DNA of 64,000 nt, taken from Sanderia malayensis (taxonomy: Eukaryota; Cnidaria; Scyphozoa; Semaeostomeae; Pelagiidae). Location: contig RQOL01000674.1 of NCBI GenBank assembly GCA_013076295.1, positions 1 to 64,000 on the forward strand, given 5' to 3'. The position numbers and the translations under genes are program-made. Below are positions 1 to 11,483 of this stretch, one piece after another. The notes below the pieces were generated by a model. The model was given only the letters and a program-made list of their open reading frames with translations. It did no database searches and had not been told where the DNA came from. Position 1 is the first letter of the stretch, and each line of letters starts with the position of its first letter.

Positions 1-550
1 TGTTTTTGACTTTATTTGATCTAAAATATTGATTCAATGCAGTAGGATAATTTCTAATAACATGATGTTAAGTGTTGCACTTATTCAGGGCTGTGAAATG
101 ATACAGAATTGACAAAGAGATTACTATAAATATGTTCAAATATATCAATTTCCTGCCTTAGATGATAAAAAATAAGAGAAGTCAATGTAATTATTATCAG
201 AAATAAGTTGACTTTTTAACAAATCCTTTGATTGGATTGAGGGCAGTAATTTATACCAAATTGATCATATGGTTTGCAAACACTACGTAAAGGTTTCTCT
301 GTTCAGAAAGATTCTCAAAGATGATCAATTTTAACACAACTGATCTAGTAGATCCGAATATGAAAATCAAGTCAGTAAAGTCAATAATAGTCAATAATAG
401 TCAATAATATTACATCATCATATCAGAAATGCATTGGTATTCTTCGACGTTTAATGAGAGATCATCGTTAATCACAACCAATGGACACATTACTTGAGTA
501 GGGAATACAAGTACTTCTTCTTTCAACAGTTTATAAAAAACTTTCATTTT
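1..550. other. Non-coding outer edge of left arm
   Basis: No gene seen. It is AT-rich and holds a short tandem array, three copies of a 10-base unit at 380-409 (tcaataatag). It is the 3' flank of the minus-strand transposase gene that ends at 551. Its mirror is 59006-59554. Confidence 0.5.
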
Positions 551-3528
551 CTACTCCTTTGTCCTTTCGTAGTAGTTACATTTAATGTAGCTTTCTCCGA
601 CATCAACAAAATGATTTGCCCTATCACTCATCTCTTCTTCTGCAACTCCAAAATCCAACACCTTATACAAGTAGAGAAGCTTAGTAGAATTAGGAGGTGA
701 GAATAGCGCTATTGTGCTATCCACTGATATGATATCTAAAACATTCCCTGATCTAAGTTGTGCCACTTCCTCATCAAGCTTATCTGAATCTTCACTTTCA
801 TTATCTGACTCAATATCATTTAATTCATCGTCCGAAAAAGTGTCATCTCCCACCACAACAATGGTGCCTTTCTTACTTACACATTTTGTAAACTGTCCAA
901 TGACACATTGAACACAACTGCATATGTTAGCTTTTACATAAATAGCTCCATCAGGATAATATGCACACATATGCAGTGATTGGCACCCTTTAATATTCAG
1001 TGGGGTATCCTTGATAGCTTTAGTGGCAATAGTGTTCGACTTAACATGGAGTACAGTTTAGACTTGTCATTTTCGAACAGCTTTACAAGGTAATCATAAA
1101 TGTCTTGGGCAGAGGAATAGCTTAAATTTTCTGTAACAACAGCCTTGCGCAATGGCCCCTTTACCCCAAAGCCGCTCATTGCATCGACAAGGCCCTTCCC
1201 GTGTCCAGAAACACCGTAGTAGATGATGATGACCCTATTAACCTGTTTTGCTGTTTTTTGCCAATAGCTGAACACCCATTTAGATTTATGTTGTGTTGCA
1301 CAGTTGTCTGATTTGAATCATAAGATTTGACCATCATGTCCCTTCTCCAGAATGTCATCGACGACAGCACTAGTAAAAGATTGGCTGTGCTTCTTTTCAT
1401 CGCTCAGATGGTAAAGATATATGTTACCATGTGCAGCGTGTTTCACAGTGCAGTGCAATGAGTATTGTGTTTTATTGAAGTGGGAACTTTGTGGCTCGAA
1501 TTTGTACATTGTGATCAAATTTTCTGAGAAGTCAATATGAAAAATAGGGCCGTACTGCTCAACTGTTTCCAAAATGATAGCCCAGTGATATCTATCATTA
1601 TAGACTTGGTATTTGTGCTTTAGATACTGACTTCTGAAATCCATCAATTTGAGGACCACATCCGCATATTTCTTTGTATGCTGTACCTTTTTTGCTTGTT
1701 TCGAAACTTTATCAACAACAGAACCATCTTTTTTTGTTTTTTTGTAAGGCTTTTCAACGATTTCAAACTGGGGAACTCAGACATTCTCCTCTGGCATGCC
1801 ACAAACTAAATGCTTAGAGCTGTAGTTCTTTTTGCAATCTTTGCACTCATCACTCACACATTTCCAAGAAAAGTAACCATTTGGAGAACGACCACATGTT
1901 GTGTTGTTCATAAACAATGTTGATATGGAAGTATCTATCTCCTCTCCATCAGACTTAGCTTTCTTACACACAATATCAAAGATAAGTATGATATTTAGGC
2001 ATGTTATGCACATACATAAAGTCATTTCTTTAGAAGATGGATAATTTACAAAAAACGGTTTCAGGGACATGACACATCCAAGGCTTACTTGATAACCTTT
2101 CTCCACTAGTTTTTGCTGAAGTAATCTTATTGTGCATGTCATGATCATTCTGTTGGCCGATACGATTTTTCTTCCTCTTTTGTTTGTGGATTTACTGACC
2201 TCAACTATAACATCAAGCAACTCACCAAATTTCTCTTGATATTCTTTTTCAAACAGGTTTATCATCGCCCTACCATTTCTGTTATCAGTGGAATTTATAC
2301 TGTTTTCTAGCCAAGCCTCATACACAGCTTGCTGAATCTCTGGGGACAGGGTCTTCCTACCCCTCAACTCAAGAAAATTATTACTGCGCCACTTTTGAAA
2401 CCTTGCCATAAATGTGGCCTGTCTCCACTGCTTGCAGAATTTGGAAGCAATCCAGTTCATGATGTTTTCATCATTCATCAAAGGTTCCACAATCGAGTTG
2501 AGTAGACTATAAAACGTAGGGAACTGCTTGCTCACATAGAGTTGCTTGGGATAATCAAAAAGAGATTTGATAACACTGCTTCATACTGTTTATCACTAAG
2601 TGATGTAATAAGCCTTCTCCTTTTCGGTGTGTTAAGTGCGGCCACAATTGATTCTAGTTTCTCAGATTTCTCTTTTTAAGACCTCCAGGCAGCAACTCTG
2701 GCAGCACTGTCCTGTTTTTCGGGAGTGCTTAAAACCCTTCTCTCCGCGATTGGGGATCCAGGTAACTCCTGTTCATTGGGAGTTTCAATGAATGCAAAAG
2801 GAGGGTTATCATTTGCAAATGAAATTCCTGATTGGGAGACATCCAACGAAGGAATTGGTAAATTATAATTAATATTTGACATCAAAGGTAGATCAAAGTT
2901 CGTCTCATTTTGCTCAAGATCACTTGTTGCTCTAGATGGTCCTGTAAGTTCTTCATTTTCCAAAAACGAGGGTAAACGTTCCAATGAGGGAACTTCTAAG
3001 TCAATGTTTAAAGCTTCATTCTGACTGATGTTATCCTGTCCTCTAATACCATTGCACTTTTGCATGTGTGCTTCCAGGTGATCCTTTCGTCTAAATTTAA
3101 AGCCACAGATACCACACTTTCTACAATTAATTGATTCGGCATTATGAACTTGATCCATATGTCTTTCAAGCGTGGATTTATATGTAAAATTTCTGCTGCA
3201 GTAACTGCGTTCATGAACATTACTACTTGCTTGGCTACCTTTACAGGTCTTGAGATGACGAAGGATGTTTGGCCTATGAGCATAACTTTTTGAGCAAGAT
3301 AAACATCTGAAACTACCATTGATGAGATCAAATTGTTTTTGTTGCATGGAAGGCTTAGTGCAATTTTTCTTATGTCTACTTAACTGACTTGCCCATTTGA
3401 AGGATTCTCGACAACCTGAATTGGTACAACTGTACTCCTTTGGTCTTCCAGGCTGTTGCTGGTCATTCTTGCTAGTTAATGTGCTGGAGTTAGATGATTT
3501 CCATCTGATCCAGCTGATTCTTCAGACA
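551..3528 (-). pseudogene. DDE transposase with N-terminal C2H2 zinc fingers, left copy, broken
   Basis: Mirror copy of the better preserved gene at 56024-59005, where the motifs are described. The frame here carries the same three in-frame stops. It also has three single-base losses relative to the right copy, near 1037, 2564 and 3496, which break it into pieces: zinc-finger block 2676-3347, N-terminal transposase block 1777-2535, DFSEN block 1318-1659 and HGKG block plus acidic tail 551-1275. It is clearly inactive. The extra one-base deletions could be real decay or residual base-call errors. Confidence 0.8.
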
Positions 3529-4650
3529 TTCTATTAGTTTTTTTAATTGATTTGCTACATTCTGTAAATCAAGATGTCATGTAAAACTGAATAAAGTTTA
3601 GGGCTAGGACCAGTCTGGAAAAAGGACATGGTCAGCAGCCTCGTTTCTGAATCAAAATGGCAGCCTCAGCCTTGCTGCTTTAAAAATCCTTCAATCCGAG
3701 GGCATCAATGTTGAGCAATAAAATAAATTGATTTTACAAATTTTGTTGAAGTTATGTATCAATTTCTGCCCTGATGGACCATAACAATGTAATCATGTAT
3801 TGCTAAATATTTCACCCGCAAGTTAAAGATGTAGTTGTATTAATAACAGCAAACAGTCTAGATGTCATCCCGATGTCATAATCTATAACGAAGCTAAATC
3901 GTGAAATTCATATCAAATTTTACCCCGAACAAGAAAATACAAGACCACCTTGTTTGAAGACCTTTAAATAATACTAAACCACCATCTAAAGCCTATTAAT
4001 TACATTTTATTCCACAAAATCAATTGTACATTGTGTATTAGAGCTCCTTTGTGAAAGATGTATCATTCTCTGCCTGTATGCATGTTCTCCACTTCCCTGA
4101 AGTGGTTTTCATGTTGAAATATGGATGGCTAATCATAATATTAGTGTCAAAGATCTAACTTTAGCCATTGTAGGCCGAAAATTGATAACAAATTGAAAAA
4201 ATGAATTGTTTATTATTTCTCTGCCCTAAATGAGGTTTTTCAGAATTTTTTTTTAATAGGCTACCTCGAAATAGCATTTCATCAATGATCCGAAAATTTT
4301 ATGCTAAAATACTGAAAATTGAACAATTTATCAAAGAAAAACAGTTTTTGAGGTTTTCTGAAATGTAACAAACCTGTCCCATATTCTTGAACCTGTCCTT
4401 GTTTGCTCTTTCATAGTTTTTGACCAATTTTTTATGAAAGGAATCAATATACTTTTTTTCCCGTAAACATATCTTATGCTAGATTCAATAAAAATTTCAG
4501 ATTGCAACGCCATCACAATTTAAATTATATTAGGCTGTATTGCATATTTGTTTTTGTTTTTTGTTTTTGAAAACGAGTCAGCCTCAGCATTGCATAGAGA
4601 AGAGAAGAGAAGAGAAGAGGGAGAGAGAAGTAGAAGTTCAGCCGGTGTTC
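3529..4650. other. Intergenic stretch with the empty Harbinger target
   Basis: No firm gene. A possible 5' exon for the minus-strand transposase lies at about 4372-4513: it encodes a short peptide beginning MALQSEIF and ends in CAG followed by GTTTGT, a plausible splice donor. No matching acceptor in the right frame was fixed. A GA-rich microsatellite sits at about 4595-4629, just upstream of the Kolobok-like gene. Confidence 0.4.
4530..4532. other. Empty target site (TTA) of the Harbinger element
   Basis: At this point the left arm reads uninterrupted through a TTA/TAA trinucleotide. The right arm has the same flanks but with 3510 bp inserted and TAA on both sides (51509-51511 and 55022-55024). 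It is the unoccupied version of the insertion site, and it shows that the element entered the right-arm lineage after the two copies separated. Confidence 0.93.
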
Positions 4651-4715
4651 TGTTAGTTCGGTCTGTTATGTTCTAGATATTTGTGCTTTGCTCTTTTTTA
4701 AGAATAAATTGAACA

Positions 4716-7700
4716 TTGTTTAATTGGGGGATAAAAAAGAGCATAGTGTTCAATCGTCAAAAGGTCTGTATCTCCCCAACAATGCCCCAATCTGTACAAG
4801 CCCAGCAATCCAAAATGTGCAGTGTTTGCAAGAGAGTATTTTCTGCTCAACGATACCTTGATATGCACATGGAGTTGAAGCACAGCATAATCCTGATGCA
4901 GTTCAAGTATCACTTCCATCTGATGGCCAAAGCTCACTGACACAAATTGTTAATATTGTTAACACAACAATAAATTCAAAGGATATTGTTGACACAACTC
5001 CTGCAGCCACAGATTAAAGACCCATTGTCAACGAACAAAGCAGACCCTGTAAGTATGGAGCCTTCCTCTTGGTTATCAAGAAAGCGCCTACGTGGTTACA
5101 GGAATTTGTGTCTGAAAATAAAAATTGCACAGTTACTTGGCTGTCACCAACAAAACAATGCTTGTTTTTTCGGTTTTGTCTCCATGGTTTGATTTGTTGT
5201 GTTTGGCTGAGGCCTTCCAGTCATTTTTGCGACATGCATGCTTCAAAACGTGAACGTCCTGCAGCTCCATCACGCCAGATTCAATGGAAGGAGCCAGTTT
5301 ACAAGCAGTAGCAAGACTTAAAATCTCTTTGTAAGAGTAATGCGAGTGATAGTGAGTTTGCAGAAATTTTGCTAGAACTTTTGCTCCAAGAATCGGAGGA
5401 TGGGAAGGTACATGTTCTTCTGTCAGTGTCAACTCCTCAAAAAACACGGCCAGTTTCATCTGTCACAGAGCCTATGAAACAAACAGGTAAATTTTATGAT
5501 CAATAGTATGTCAGGTAGCATGCAGTATACCTCCCAACCGTCATGTTTTTATAAGTGATTTTCTAGTGAAAGAGTATGTGTATTGATTAGTGCCATTCTT
5601 AGTTTAGGTGTCTGCTTTCAACAGAATCCCAATCAAGTGTTTCTGTTAAAGAGGTTCAGTGGGAAAGTGGAGCCTACTACACCAGCTCTGACACAGATTT
5701 TGATAGTGCTAGTGATTCTGCTAGCAATTCTGAGAGTGATGATACAGACACAGAAACCATATCTGATGATGAATGCGATGAAGATGAATTGGAATATAAT
5801 GACAGAAATGAAATAAATGTTCCAAATGTCACAAGGTTAGTTACAAATTGGTATGCATATTTTTCAAATTACATTGTTAAGAGTCATGATATGTATTCCA
5901 AATATGAACAGTAATTCAAATAATGTTTTATTTTAATTAATATCAACTGGGCTGCAACTGTTTTGTAATGTGTTCAACTGGCAATTTGCATGTTGCTAGC
6001 TTAAGTGTTGTTTTCTATTCAGGATACTCTCTACCCTCAAAAACATGAATCTCAATAGTGATTCAGAAACAGATAGTGAATATGAAGAGGATTCATTTAT
6101 TCCTGATATTATGTAAGTACTAACTACAACATGCTTTTAGATAGCACCCTTGTCTTTTAAAGCGAAGAGAGAAGGGTGTTGTTTTACCATGTATATATGT
6201 TTCCCTTGTTAATTTGTAACCTGCCAGTGTTATCAGGACATTAACAGGTTACATAATGTGTTGTATTGTCTTGTTGAGATCTGATGGAATGACAAATGAC
6301 AAAGCCCTGACAAAGCCCATCATTAGTGAAGAAAGAACACTTTCATTAAATGAGGAGAAAATGGTTGCTTAAAAAGATTGCGAATTAATAATCACAGCAG
6401 ACGAGGATAAGATCAGCTGTGATCTAGAATATTCGAGGGGTTTTGAATCTGAGTGATTCTCCCGGTGATTTTGCTAAGTTTTGTACGTACATATTGATGA
6501 GTCAATTTTCAGACCTTATTATTAATGTTGAAGTGATGGACAAAAGGGAAACAGGGTGGAATTCGACAGTGGTGGAGCGAGAGTGTCTCAAGAGAACTCT
6601 GATGAGATTGCAGGATAAACTGCAAATAAATGAGATGACAACCGATGCATCATCCACAATAATCAAAATGATTACGGATCTTGGGAGTCATTCCCTGTTT
6701 ATAATATCATACTCTGTAATATTCCTAACATGAAATACATTGCCTCTCCAGTATTGTATGGTTTCCCAGATTCAAAAATTTCCTTTTTTCTATGACAAGA
6801 TAATCTTATCTTTCATGTTTTTATTTTTTGACATTTCAAATTTGTTATCAACAGATACACAGCCAAATTTAAAACAGTTAAAGCACTCCTTGGATTTCTG
6901 GCATAAAGCTAAGAAGTTGAATAAGAGCATGCACAAGGTAAAGAGTTATATGTGTAGGCAAAACTACAGCAGGTGATACCAGGCATGTATCTTTATTTTT
7001 CAAGATGTACTCTATATGTCTTGACATGATGTTTTTCGGAATGTATTTCTTTGTGTCCTTCTTTATCAGATTGCAAAGCTAAAAGGGTGTGAAGATCTAA
7101 AACCATGGATAGACCCAATTGTCAACCATTTTTGGTATTGTTGCCAAGCTTGTGATGGTGATGCTACGCGAATCAAGGTTAGCATTTGCAAAAAATTTTG
7201 GTGAACAAAATTGTCAAAACATTTTGGTCAACAAATTTTGGTGGATATTGTCACAAAAATCCAGTAGACCACATGAAACATATTGTAACTATGTTCGTTT
7301 GGTATTCATGACAACATTGTGTGTTTTCTGAGAGTATGATTCACCTCAAACAATCATATATAAATCACACTGTTATAACTCTTAGGGCCCATATACAGGA
7401 GCAAAATAAGGACATTCTTTTAGGGATTAAGGTAATTAGCACTCCGGTTGCCCGTGTATATGTTCTTTGCAAGTCTTCCTTATTCGTTTCACACATAAGG
7501 ATGAAAAAGACAGGCAATAAAATAAGGGTGCTCTCGAGGTTCCTTTATTTTAAGCAGCATTGTTTTCTCGTGATCGTTGTCATCGGAGATTAGCATCGTC
7601 CCAATTCACAACAACACACGGTTTATTCAACTTTTCTTGACTAATAACAAGGCATCTGAGTTTCTCTGTTGATCTGTTTATAAAAATAATATGTCGGAGA

Positions 7701-8948
7701 ACATTTTTGCTGCTATTAATGTCTGTATATATGCTGGAGCAAATCTCCAGCGTTACACTGCAAAGAGTACTGCATTTTGCTGCAGCCTATATTCCAAACC
7801 TTCAGATTGTTGTTTGTTCATAGGCAGACAATGCTTGATGAACCATACGTCTGTAGCTTGTCATTTTAATATAAGGCAATTTATAGAAAGCATTAGTAGA
7901 GCTTTTGCAAGTGTTCAGGTATTTACTATCAGACAATATTCAAACTATTGCAAATATACACGTTACTGGAAAGAATTATGAGTGGTTTTCGAAAAGAATA
8001 GATCAGGGGAATTTTAGGAGTTGTGTGTGAAAGCTGCCATCGCTGGGGGTCTTTGAGCGTCGTTTCCGTCACCGCTCAGATATTATATATATGTAGGGAT
8101 CGTTCAATTCAACTAAACTGCCCAGAGAGTTCATCAAAGAGTTAGATATCACCAGTCATCATGGATTAGGGAAACTGACATATGTTGCTTATTTTGATGA
8201 GCAAAATAGGGACAGACAGTCTGGAATTCACACTTCCTGGGAGAAAACTTCTGGGCATCAGGAGCATGTAAACATCGACCACGAACAACAGCAGATTCCA
8301 AAACACCACTGTCAAGGGATTCCAAATCTATGCTGGTGTTGCGTCCATTGATTCTTGACAAGAAATGGCTACAAAGTTTACCGTATTGGGTGGGGTTCAG
8401 GTAGTTACAGACACTGATTGAAACCAATGTTAAATATTCTATTATGTGCATCACATCAGAAAATCCTAAAAACACCATATACTTTTATTTTGCAGGCACA
8501 CAAGTAAGATGGAAAATTTCAAAACCATGCTTGGTAAATAGGTACCAAAAAGATGTGCCTATGAGTTTGTATGGCAAACTTTTCAACATATTTTTTATAT
8601 GAAAGAGGGAATTCAAGAGTATTTACTCCAAGAAAAGTAGTTCTCCCGTGAAAGGCAATAGTGGCTGTTTGTTTAAAATCAATTTTAATTCATATGACAT
8701 ACACTAATCCTATCATTTGAGATATGATTACTTCATCATCAGAACCTTACTGGCAGTGATTGATCACAACATGCATGCTGACAGAGGACAGGGATGCAAT
8801 GAGAATGGGCAACTTATGGATGCTAGAAAATATATGAAAAGAACAAAAAGATGGCATGCAGAAAGAGTCAAGACAGTGGTATCAAATAACTATTTCCCTG
8901 ATCTCATGGCAATGATATTGAGGCAACGTGATGTTGATGAAGGAAAGG
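4716..8948 (+). pseudogene. Kolobok-like transposase, multi-exon, degenerate, left copy
   Basis: Recognisable exons in order: one C2H2 zinc finger (CSVCKRVF then HMELKH) at 4810-4884; an acidic Ser/Asp/Glu exon at 5635-5835; a catalytic-core exon around 6281-6710 with VMDKRETGW and MTTDASSTI; 6855-6937 with HSLDFWHKAKKL; 7070-7177 with VNHFWYCCQACDGD; 8496-8560 with KMENF and PKRCAYEF; and 8722-8947 with LLAVIDHNMHADRG. The motif order (TDAS, HS-D-WHxAK, NHFWYC, LAxIDHN) is that of the Kolobok-type DDE transposases frequent in cnidarian and fish genomes. Exons are bounded by AG and GT dinucleotides. In-frame stops (TAA near 6370, TGA near 6451, TAG at 8539-8541) make it a pseudogene. The superfamily name is from memory of motifs, not a search. 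Confidence 0.7.
7463..7770. other. Segment present only in the left arm
   Basis: Flanks match the right arm, but these ~308 bases are absent there, replaced by about 18 bases that form a fold-back. The segment lies in an intron or dead interval of the Kolobok-like relic and contains no recognisable gene. Whether it is an insertion here or a deletion in the right arm cannot be settled internally. The fold-back junction favours a deletion on the right. Confidence 0.75.
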
Positions 8949-9021
8949 TCAACAGATGTCTTTTTTATGATTCCTTTATTTATGTCGACAATAATTTTAA
9001 ATCCAGTTTACTCTATTCATA

Positions 9022-9777
9022 GCATTACTTTTATAATAATGATTTATTTACAAAACCACACTTAACATACCATATTCTTTAAATATATAATATTTACTTC
9101 TTTGTGTTGCAGCTTTACACGGGGCTATAATTATTCCATTGTTGTTGCTATTAATACCATTGTCAACAAGCAATAACATTTACAATAATATTGCCTAATT
9201 GTACTCTGTACTTCTCTTTTTTACCACAACTTGCACCATGCCGCACAAGAGCAGGAGAAGTATAACTGGCAACAGACGTAATCAGGTGCTGGAGAATGTA
9301 GAGCATCACAGACAGATCAATGAACAGCTTCAATCTCAACAGACAGGAAATGTCGATAACATACTTGCAGCAGTCAAAGATCTTCAACAACTGCAGCTCG
9401 AAAACCGTTTGCTTGAAGCCCCTGAATATCAGCCATTTCCAACACAGTATCCTCTCCACAGATACAGCCAATGGAGATGAAGATGGAACCAGAACTTCCC
9501 ATTCAGTTTAAGTGTCCTCAATTAGCTCATTGTTGCTAAATTTTTCGACACGTAAGTAAATATGATGATAACAACAATAATAATAATAATTCAGAACCAA
9601 GAACTTCTAGCAGCAGAACAACCTGTACACATCGAGATGCAACACGCAGTTCCAGTACCCGATGAAAATCAGATACCAGAACCCGTTGAAGATCAGTAAA
9701 AACCCTGTCCCCGAGAGCAATGATGCAGAAAACTTTATCCTCTTCTCCCAACTACCCCACCACTTGAACAAAATGAA
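9022..9777 (+). other. Possible 5' part of the Helitron unit
   Basis: A short open frame starting at ATG 9238 and running to 9477 encodes a basic then Gln-rich, probably coiled peptide (begins MPHKSRRS). It sits just upstream of the Helitron protein and could be its N-terminal region or a separate small ORF; I do not recognise it. A short (AAT)n tract lies near 9570-9592. Nothing else is visible. Confidence 0.3.
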
Positions 9778-10825
9778 CAGAACATGGATTCATTGTGGTG
9801 CAAAGTACTTCAAAGAAGAACTGAACTCCTGAAAACATTACAACAAATGTTGCATGGGAGGTTTAATCACTCTGGATCAAATTCAACCACCTCCAAAAAG
9901 TGTCATGCATTTATACACTGGTGATACTGCCGAATCAAAACATTTCTTACAGCGCTTCCCCCAATACAACTCATTAATGGCCATGGCATCATGGAAGGCT
10001 AATATTGTAAGTCATACCAGAGCTGGACCACCAGTGATCACAATTCACGGAAAGGCAATATCACATGACCAGTAACTGATGCAATATGATTCCAGTCATT
10101 AGCAATAAAACATATTATTCGTTTATGCTGGCTATAGTTGAATTTCTATTTCCCTAACTTATGCTTTGGATCATTAACAGGTGTAACAGAAACAAACAGA
10201 TCCAGAAAATACGCAGAACTCTACATCATGGATACCCTACAAGCATTGCAGGAACGGCAAAACACTGCAAAAGAAAAACGTGTTGATTTGGAAATCGTTG
10301 CACTTCTGCAGCATGAGTTAATGGCAGTCAATCGATTTGCACAACACTATCGAAGCATAGGTGAAATATTGGAGGAACAGCGGCAGCAAGCTATTGCAAA
10401 CAATCAACCTGTTCCAGCATTCAAAATGATCATTCAGAAACAACATTCAGGTCACCCACAACAAGATCGCAGATACGATAATCCAACTGCCAGAGAAATT
10501 GCAGTTATATATACTGTACAAAATGGAGGTGCACCAAATCCTGATGACAGAAAACTGCAAGTTCAAACAAGATGTGGAGATTTCATCAAGATTCACACAA
10601 CCAGTCCAATTGCAGATCCTCTCACGTATCAATTAATGTTCATTCACGGTGACAGAGGATACAGTTTGGACCTTCAACGATTGCCAACAGCAAACATTGA
10701 AGTTCGACAACACATCAATCATGCTCGCCTTACCAGACTGACCCTCATCAAATACTAGTTATACAGAATCCAGGTCAGGGATGCATTTTCAACCATCCAT
10801 ATTGCATCACTTCCATCTCAACAGT

Positions 10826-10883
10826 ATCTGGAGCTATGAAGCCCATAGCTCCAGATATGTGCAGATATCTGGAGCTATGGGCT
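10826..10883. repeat. Triple alternating fold-back (perfect hairpins)
   Basis: The same ~13-19 bases appear three times in alternating orientation. Arms 10826-10838 and 10844-10856 pair perfectly over 13 bp with a 5-nt loop. Arms 10840-10858 and 10865-10883 pair perfectly over 19 bp with a 6-nt loop. The structure lies inside the Helitron reading frame and disrupts it. It is also present in the right arm at about 45452-45509. Confidence 0.9.
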
Positions 10884-11115
10884 AAATGCAGATATGAAGG
10901 TAGAAGGCAATCAACTGCACTGGATTATGAACAATCACCGTCAGCTTCGTTTTGACACTTATTGAGGCCTGGTGGATCATCTCCAAAGAAGAGCTGAAAT
11001 CGAAAACCAGATGGCCAGGGCTAACAATCGGAATCAGCCCATACATATGGATGTTGGCCGAGCTATCATTCCACTGTCACCCTTTCCAGGCAGCCAAAGA
11101 AACATGTATCAACAT

Positions 11116-11153
11116 TGCAATGACAATCGTAATTCCTTACGATTGTCATTGCA
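11116..11153. repeat. Perfect 17-bp hairpin in the Helitron relic
   Basis: Arms 11116-11132 and 11137-11153 are perfect reverse complements around a 4-nt loop (ttcc). It sits just upstream of where the Helitron KPD motif should be. The right-arm equivalent is 45182-45219. Confidence 0.9.
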
Positions 11154-11483
11154 TCTTCATTGCATGCCATTGCGTGACTGCCATTCCTAAATGGAATGAG
11201 ATAGAAGAAAACATTTATCCATTGAGACGGCCAATGATCGACCAGACATTGTCACAAGAGTATTTCACCTCAAACTCAAAGAACTATTTGAAGACATTCT
11301 TCACAAGCACATTCTTAGTCGTGTCACAGCATTTGTGTATGTCATGGAATTTCAGAAGAGAGGACTACCACATGCACACATGATCCTGTTTCTTTCACAA
11401 GCTGATAAATCGAGAACACCACAACAGCTATTTTTGACATGTACCAATAATTTTATCTCCCATTGTTGAATTTATAGGGTCTA

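Noticed and set aside
2676..3347. Host C2H2 zinc-finger transcription factor gene
   Set aside because: In the right arm the finger block is in the same uninterrupted frame as the DDE transposase, so it is the DNA-binding head of that element.
5133..5459. Minus-strand open frame of 108 codons in the Kolobok-like region
   Set aside because: It runs antisense to recognisable exons, has no family features and shows no splice or composition support; treated as a shadow. The same goes for its mirror at 50582-50908.
8149..8478. Minus-strand open frame of 109 codons
   Set aside because: No recognisable motif. It lies between two plus-strand exons of the Kolobok-like relic and is open on both strands by chance composition.
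8733..8745. Extra hammerhead core (CTGATGA on the minus strand)
   Set aside because: No helix II or GAAA follows and no helix I pairing exists. The same was found for CTGATGA near 5765 and 20615.
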